From: Ustilaginoidea virens
Taxonomy: Eukaryota > Ascomycota > Sordariomycetes > Hypocreales > Clavicipitaceae
Reading direction: 5' to 3'
NCBI RefSeq assembly: GCF_000687475.1
Contig: NC_057321.1
Location: 1,984,001 to 2,048,000, forward strand
Length of the DNA: 64,000 bases
Shown: positions 57,691 to 64,000 of the stretch, one piece after another
Numbering within the stretch: position 1 is the stretch's first letter
Layout of the letters: the number at the start of each line of letters is the position of its first letter
The notes under the pieces: generated by a model
What the model was told of the DNA's origin: nothing
Databases searched by the model: none
What the model saw: only the letters and a program-made list of their open reading frames with translations
Position numbers and translations under genes: made by a program

Positions 57691-59674
57691 GCGTTGTTTG
57701 CTGCGGATTGGTACATGTAATTTCTCCCCCATGGCCGGTGCTTAAAGCAGACGCGCAGGGGTGTCGAGAACCCCGTGCCAACTTGCAACTTGCCCACCAG
57801 GCCAAAGTCCACTGAGCCTGTCACGTTTGGCCACGATGGCAAGCCGGGGCGGGGGGACCCAGGGCGGTGCTAATAAGTTGCCCGTCGCTGGGTGTTGTTG
57901 TCTGGTTGTTGGCATGTTGGTGCACCGAGTACGGAGGCATCAATCTCACCGCCTCGCTGCGCCCAGGGTGAAGAGCATTGGTGCGCTCCATCTATCTGCT
58001 GCTGCTATTCAGCACGGAGTGCGGAGTGCGGAGTGCGGAGTACGGATGCGCCTGGCAGCAACGGCTTCAACGGCGCACCTACCTACCCGTCGAGGCTGGC
58101 GATGCAGCAACTCCGACAACTACCGCCGAGTCCGTATTCGTCCGAGTTATCGACCTCTTTTGTTCTTGGCCATCCTCGACCATGGCTGCCAGGCTTGAAA
58201 AAAAAGGTCGGCCCAAAGACTGCCATGCCATATCATCATATGCTGGCTCGCGCCGGCGTCGACATGTGTGGCACGCTGCTCCGACGGGTGCCTCAGAATA
58301 TCCGTGCTCGAGCCTCGACGCATCGCATTGACAAGATGAAGCCATGTTGTCCCCGGGGGAAACGAACGGGCCAGGCGGGCGGCAGGTGTTGCCCTCCATT
58401 GTGCGCCGCGTCTGTAGACCTCGTTGAACCGGTGCGGGTGCGGACGTACATGGCTTCATCATGCCATGGTCTGCGTACGCCCACCTGTCCACCTAACCTG
58501 CCCACCCAACTAGGTAGGTAGGTAAGGTAGGTAGACTGAACAGCACAGTTCAGTTGAAACCCGACACGATGCTACGTCGGGCGACCGTCCACGTTGGTTA
58601 CTTGCCCGTTCCGAGCCATCCCTTCCCCCCCCCCAGGCGCTCAACTCCCCCGCCATCCGATTCCGATTCACGCGCTCGCACGAGGCCCCATCGCTCGGGG
58701 ACGCACCGTCTCCCCTGCGCAGAGCAACACAGCCGACGCCGAATCTCAAGGGCCCGCCGCCTCGCCTCGTGACCACTGGCACCATGCCACAACATACACA
58801 CACATACACACACATACATACATGTGTACCTGCGAGTTGCAACCGTGGGATTTGGCCCCCTCGCCCCCCCTTTCCCCCTTCCTGGGGCCCCGTTCAGGCC
58901 GCAATGGCACCCGACTCATCACCGAGCACAAAGGCCCATCCATGTCTGGCTGCGAAAAGCGCCACATCAGAGGGACGGCCCGCTTGGCACCCCCATTGTC
59001 GGGGATGGAAAATCCAACCCTTTGAGGCGTGTTTTGCCGGAGCAGTACGGAGTCACTCCCCACGGAGCGCGATAGGACTTCGGTGCGGGATCGTCGCGTT
59101 GACAACGTTTGACGCTTTCGTCGTTGCATCCCGAACGGGGGGGAACGGGGGGGGGGGTTTGGTTTCGTACGGAGTTGGCTGCCGGACGGAAGCCGTGTTG
59201 TCGACTGGGCGGTATTTCGTGTCTTGCATGTTGCCCCCCCCCCCCTCGGTGTCGATGTCGACCGCCCGCATATTGTTGGTCCGTCGGCACATGCTGTCCC
59301 GGGTTCGGGCGAGCCTTGACTCTGGAAGCAGGGCGTCGTTGAAGGGGCTCGTGAGCTGTTGCTGACGTGTTTGGTCGCTTTGCTTGGCTGCGACACGTCT
59401 GGCCAGCCAGCCGTAGCTGCTGGCAAGAACTGATGTCCCTCTCGCACTGTGAAAACAAACTCGCCCAGGGGTTTGCTTCCAACGCTCTACATGCTGCCCT
59501 GCACTCTGCACCAGCAACCTTCATTCCCTCGCATCGGGAGACTCCGGGGGTTCTTCTTGAAGCGACAGCAGCGCGTCAAAGCAACGTGCCGTCGTCGCCA
59601 GCGTGCAAACCGCCAGCGTGCAAACCACGCAGCGGCGCATCACACGTGGCTTCACCCGCCTCATCCAGCCTCCC

Positions 59675-59707
<33 letters not shown>

Positions 59708-60572
59708 CCATCTCGCACGAACCGCCGTATTCAGCCCCAACGGATCCAAACCTCTCGTCGTCCCAGCACAAAACGCCCTGCCCGTAGCGCAAGTCTTACA
59801 TAACGTCAGATTCGGGTCCAAATCCCACCGATCCTTCCGACACCCTCCTTGATCGCTGGATGCCAGGCCGTTGCGGTCGGTGGTGCCCCCGATGACCTGG
59901 AGCGGGGGGACGGACAGTCAGTCATGACGGAATCATGAGCCCATCCGGACCTCGTCGGCGGGGCTCGACGCCCTGCTCGCCATCGGGGGCGCGCAGCAAG
60001 GGCAGAAGAACCGCATGGCTTTTCTTCACACCCCGGAAGCCACCTACCGTCGCTGTTGCCGTCGCATCACGTTGGGCCGGCATTGGAAACAACACGGAGA
60101 AGAAAAAGAACCATCAAAATGCTGTTTCGTGACAATGCCTCTGCCAGCGTTAAAATTCGTACATTTCTAGCGCAACTGTAAACCTTGACCGCAACAACGC
60201 AACGTGCTCGATGTCTTTTCCGCTTCCGCTCCCCCCCCCCATGTCATGGTATGTACTGCTGGGTATGCTTATATTTGCCCAGTCTCTGCGCCACGAGCCC
60301 TCCCCCAAAAACGGTCCAGTGCCCAGTCACCTTGCATGACACCTTTCCTGTGTAAGAGTTTCCTGGAGAGAGGAGGAAGAACCAGAAAAGGGGTAAAACC
60401 CTAAAAAAGAAGATAGAAAATGGAAAGAAAGAAAAAAAAACACCTTTCCCGATGCCGTAGACGCCCATGAGCTGCTTTGCCATAACCGTCTACAGGTGTT
60501 GGTGGGACAAGGACATAAAATCAAACCATCAGGTGATCTAGACATCTAATTCCAACGTTCCAGCCTCCCTGC

Positions 60573-62545
60573 CTACTCCGGTATGGCGGCATTGGACGCA
60601 CCGGACTGGGCCTCGTCCTTCTTAGCGTTCCAACTCCAGCCCGTGTACCAGCTCGCTCGTTTGTTGTTGTTGTTGTTGTTGTTGTTGTTATTGTTGCTGC
60701 TGTCCTTGACCGCGTCCTGGTTCTCCTGAACAAGCCTCAGTGGGCGAGGTTTCCCTCCCGCAAAGGTCGTTTGCTTGTCGCTGTGTGACCGTGGTGGCGA
60801 CTGGGACGGCGGCGTCGACGAAGAAATATCCGCAGAGTCGCCGCTTAGGCTAGAGGTTTCGCTTCGCATGCCGGGAAAGTTGCCTGACGATGCCTGGCTT
60901 CCGCTGGGGTAGCGAGCCGCAACGTTGGCGCTGCCTGCCAGGCCGGGAGACGCGAAAAAGGACTGCGAGTGGCGCGGAGTGGCCAGGGGGGGCGAGACGG
61001 GCCCGTCGGGTCCCTTGTACATCTGGCTGACGAGGCTGGCGGCGCCAGTGAACTGATCACTCTGCGGCCGGACCCGCCTCGTGCTGGAAGACCGGCCGAG
61101 ACTCCCAATAGGAATGCTGGGCGCGGTGCCCGGGTCGGTGTGGGCCGAGTGGGCAGCGGTTGACGGCATGAAGGACAGAGGCCGGGGCCTCGGCTTCCCG
61201 GCGCCGACTGCCATCGACTTGGCGCGTTGCAGCAGCGAAGAAGCGCCGCCGTTCGGCGTTGGCTCAGACCCTGGCGGCGCGGGGAGGTCCTTGTTGGTGT
61301 CCACGGGCCCGTTCTTGACCTCGCCGGATTGATCCAGGATCGACTCGAATTCCTGGTGCTGCAGCAGTCGCCCGATAATCTTGTTAATATACAACGTGAG
61401 CGCCTTGTTCTGCTCCTTCATGCTTTTGAGCTCGGTTTCGAGTCGGCGGTAGGCCTCGCTTTCCGCCTCGGTGGCATCCGACAGCTCGTCGGCCAGGCTG
61501 GAGCCCCCGGTGGTTTTGCCCTCGAGAGCGTTGAGCGCACTCTGGTTGGTGCCGGTGCTCATGTAGCTAAAGTCATTCTGGCCAAAGTCGCCCTTGAACG
61601 TCTTTTCCTGGAGAAGCAGTTGATAGCTCTCGTTGTCTTCCATGAGACGCGCATTGGCCATGCGAGCCTCCATCAGCAGGCGCTCGACTTCCTGCAGCCT
61701 ACCGCCGCCTTGATTGTCCGACTCGACCAGCTTGATTTGAGCCTCTGCGAGCTCCAGCCGCAGAGACTCGATGAGCTTGTCTTTCTGAAGGATGAGCTTC
61801 GAGTTGTTCTGGGAGTCGCTTCGCTGCAACGACGAGGGCGGTGCAAAGCTGCCGCTGTCGAGAGACGGGGACGAGTTGCCTAGAGGAGAGACCCAAGAAT
61901 TGCACGTTAGTCAACAAGGGCAGGCCGACTCGGTGGGTGTTTCCGCCTCTTACCTTGCCTTGACTGCCGGAAATCGTCGTCGGGGTTGTTTCTTTGAGCC
62001 AGACTGTCTTTCAGTCTCTGAATCACGGTCTGCATCTCTTCCTCTTTGTTGGCGAGCTCCTCCTTTTCTTTGAGGATGGCACTCCGCTCGGCCTCGTAGA
62101 TGGTCTCCATCTCCCGGATCTGGCGTGTCGCCTCTCTCTTCTCGTTACGCAGAGTCTCGAGCTGCTCCTCGCTCTCGTGCAGCCTCTCCTCCCACTTTGC
62201 GGAATCCTTCAACGCCTCATCCAGCTTGGACTGCAGCACCTCAGCCTGGGTCTTGTGTTGCTGCGACACCTTCTCCTCCTTCTGCAGGCGCTGCTGCAGG
62301 TCTTCGAGAGCGGACGCGGCCTCGGCTCGCATGTCGGAAGAATCCCTACGAACGGCAGCAGCGCGGGCCGAGACCAGCGTGCTGCTGCGGGCCGACCTTG
62401 TGCGAGCAGGCCCGGTCGGCGACGGCGCGGACGGTTTCGAAGCAGGGCTGCGCGGCCGAGAGGCCGTGGGGGACGGAGCACTTGGTTCAACGGCAGACCC
62501 GCGGCCTACACCGCTGGAAGGAGGTTTCTTGGTTGCGGCCGACAT
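60573..62545 (-). CDS. Coiled-coil fungal protein of unknown function
   Basis: Two exons on the minus strand, 62545-61954 and 61879-60573, joined across a 74-nt GT..AG intron, give 632 residues. Residues 1-70 are Ser/Pro/Ala-rich. About 70-195 form a strong coiled coil (EDLQQRLQKEEKVSQQHKT, ERLHESEEQLETLRNEKRE). After the joint a second coil runs to about 290 (LILQKDKLIESLRLELAEAQ). A conserved-looking block follows with LLLQEKTFKGDFGQNDFSYM, then a third coil (YRRLETELKSMKEQNKALTLYINKIIGRLLQHQEFESIL). The tail is Ser/Pro-rich and holds a run of eleven Asn codons near 60662-60695. It ends with ASWYTGWSWNAKK. The layout suggests a cytoskeletal, polarity or membrane-tether scaffold, but I recognise no named family. 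Confidence 0.75.
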
Positions 62546-63748
62546 GGTATCAAGGCGGCGATCCGGGCAAGGGCGTCAGAAGGGAAAAAAAAAAAAGTTG
62601 TGCGGTATAGATGCAGAAGGGAGGTGGGGGGGAGGGAGTGAAGGGAGTAAGAACGCCGGGGCGCAGCGCCGCAAAATGCCGTGTTTGTTGAAAGGGGTGA
62701 CGATGTGAAGTTGGCTCTGGAGGCTGGCTTGAGGATTATCGTAACAGGGCAGGTCGGCGGGCTGCTGCTGCTAAAAGTGGGAGGGCCTGGACTTGGCAGA
62801 GATCAATCAATCCCAGGCCCCTTTCGGCCGTTTGCAAGCCCGGTGGTTCCCCGTTGTCCACAGGCATGCATCCACTTGGTACTCGAACCGCATGATTTCC
62901 ATGTCGAGGTACCCCGGAGTCGGGACCTAGGCGCCTAGCAGGTACCTACCTCCTAGCACAGGCTACCTGTTGCTGCCACGTACTGCGTACTGCGCTTTAA
63001 CTGCAACTTGGGCCATTACTTCGGCACATAGACGCTTGAGTACCTACCTACTGATGATGTTGGGGGTCATCAATGTGCTGCCATAGGTAGACGAAATGAA
63101 TCAGAATCATCCGTGCATAACAGAGTGCAGACTGGAAAGCTAATAATAAGTCTTCTATTCGCGACCCTAGCTAACTCCTGACGCGGAAACAGACCAGACT
63201 TGAAAAGGAAACCAGACCGACACCCATGCGAGTAACTGGCACGAACAATAGAGACATGGAAAGCCACCGCACGCCATCGCACTATGCTACCAATGGCCAC
63301 TAATCGACATGCCTCGTTGATCTGTGTGCTGCCCATAGGGCATCGCGCAGCATTGGTCCGTACGGGTCAATGAGTTGACATGACGCCGGTGTCTGTGTGT
63401 TTTGAACCTATACGCAATGTGACGGCAGACCTTGGAGAGAAAATTGACTGGTCCAGCCACGACAGAGCATCACACGTGAGATGAAGAAAGCGAAAGCATG
63501 GCGGGAGGAGAATGATGGTCAGTTTTATTGATGGATTGAGGTGGCGACAGTGTCCCAACCCTCGGATACTTCTTCCATTATGGAAGTGACTGGCTTTGAA
63601 GGAGTTAATCCCAGGCAGTCATATGCCGCGCGGGACCTTCTGCCCAAGGTTTTCCCCATGATGGCAAAGATACAGATTGGCATCGCCCACGAAATTTTTA
63701 CGACTCATTTTGACCCCTGAACGCCGTTCAATCAGATCCCGTAGTTGA
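62546..63748. other. Intergenic region between the coiled-coil and L30 genes
   Basis: A 1.2-kb spacer. The left part is the promoter of the coiled-coil gene (A-run at 62584-62594, G-rich stretch). GGTACCTACCT-type motifs cluster at 62926-62965 and near 63041-63051. The right part should be the 3' UTR of the L30 gene. No ORF with recognisable content. Confidence 0.55.
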
Positions 63749-63847
63749 TCAAGCCTGTTGGTCGCTGAGAATATCCGAGTCACCAGCGTCGAGGATGGCC
63801 AGGGTGGAGCAGCGGAAAAGCTTTCCGCAAGCAGTACCCAGCTCAAT
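63749..63847 (-). CDS. rpl30: 60S ribosomal protein L30, last exon (partial)
   Basis: The minus strand encodes 32 residues and a stop. The sequence, from [19 protein letters not shown] through [12 protein letters not shown], is the highly conserved C-terminus of eukaryotic ribosomal protein L30 (eL30), which in known proteins follows a HHF-x-GNN segment. The upstream boundary is an intron acceptor: a pyrimidine-rich CATTCCTTTTCGCAG directly before ATT. I find no earlier L30 exon in 63848-64000, so the preceding intron is at least 153 nt long and the rest of the gene lies beyond the right edge. The open frame happens to continue into the intron, which hides the boundary. A processed fragment is less likely because of the good acceptor. 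Confidence 0.82.
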   Translation of the reverse strand: MELGTACGKLFRCSTLAILDAGDSDILSDQQA

Positions 63848-64000
63848 CTGCGAAAAGGAATGGTAAGCGAAAGTGAACCCTCCAAAGCCTAGAACAGGCT
63901 TTTTCTCTGGGCAATCCGCAAGAACTGGTATTGTTCTCGCTCGGCAGAGATGCTGCTCCTCAACGAGGGAGATGTTGCGACAGAATATCGCTCGGCTACT

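Larger units (their letters stand above)
55141..60572. other. Long 5.4-kb repeat-rich intergenic region upstream of vac7
   Basis: No gene recognised in 5.4 kb. The region contains clusters of GGTACCTACCT-like motifs (55669-55687, 56297-56345, 56451-56468, 58510-58533), poly-T of 42 nt at 57648-57689, poly-A of 28 nt at 59678-59705 and CA repeats near 58795-58825. A duplicated palindrome lies at 57356-57410, and several G- or C-runs are scattered through it. Frames of 100-230 codons on both strands overlap each other and show only composition. The left end must hold the vac7 promoter and leader, and the right end the 3' UTR of the coiled-coil gene. A long non-coding RNA is possible but not supported. 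Confidence 0.5.

Overview
This window is nuclear DNA of a filamentous ascomycete, most likely a sordariomycete of the order Hypocreales. The evidence is short spliceosomal introns (mostly 50-220 nt) with GT..AG ends and CTAAC-type branch sites, protein sequences closest to those I know from Neurospora and hypocrealean fungi (DIM-5, TAF12, Vac7, Ptc2, beta-COP), wide intergenic spaces with homopolymer and simple repeats, and a dispersed GGTACCTACCT-like motif. I cannot fix the genus. Family names rest on recognition of conserved motifs, since no search was run. Exon joints were worked out by hand and frame-checked.

Layout. 1-3.1 kb: no recognisable gene, then TAF12 (+). 8.4-10.5 kb: proteasome lid subunit Rpn3 (+). 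12.8-16.7 kb: the MYST acetyltransferase Sas2 (+) and the H3K9 methyltransferase DIM-5 (-) face each other tail to tail. 18.1-19.2 kb: a UBTD1/2-like ubiquitin-domain protein with an N-terminal MGCC signal (+). 19.8-22.9 kb: beta-COP (-). 22.9-26.6 kb: a gene-poor stretch holding one candidate small secreted protein and possible mobile-element remnants. 26.6-27.7 kb: a METTL21-type lysine methyltransferase (-). 29.7-32.4 kb: the Axl2-like polarity glycoprotein (+). 35.4-37.7 kb: a seven-exon PP2C phosphatase (+). 39.0-41.4 kb: a mitochondrial PPR-type protein (-). 42.3-43.8 kb: a dysferlin-domain protein (-). 45.3-46.0 kb: a small fungal membrane protein (+). 46.4-51.0 kb: Prp6 (-) and Dim1 (+) fire away from a shared 433-bp promoter. 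52.6-55.1 kb: Vac7 (-). 55.1-60.6 kb: a long repeat-rich gap. 60.6-62.5 kb: a coiled-coil protein (-). 63.75-63.85 kb: the last exon of ribosomal protein L30 (-), the rest of which lies beyond the right edge.

Most genes are single-copy housekeeping genes: chromatin and transcription (TAF12, Sas2, DIM-5), protein turnover and traffic (Rpn3, UBTD-like, beta-COP, Vac7, Axl2), RNA processing and ribosomes (Prp6, Dim1, L30, PPR) and signalling (PP2C). I see no secondary-metabolite cluster, CRISPR array, rRNA or tRNA gene, or intact transposon.

The most interesting signals are in gene structure. TAF12 carries a GC-AG intron. Three introns (TAF12, Sas2, dysferlin-domain gene) are multiples of three without stops, so reading straight through hides them. 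In the UBTD-like gene the start codon alone forms the first coding exon, so a lipidation signal exists only after splicing. Several promoters and 3' ends carry clean tandem repeats.
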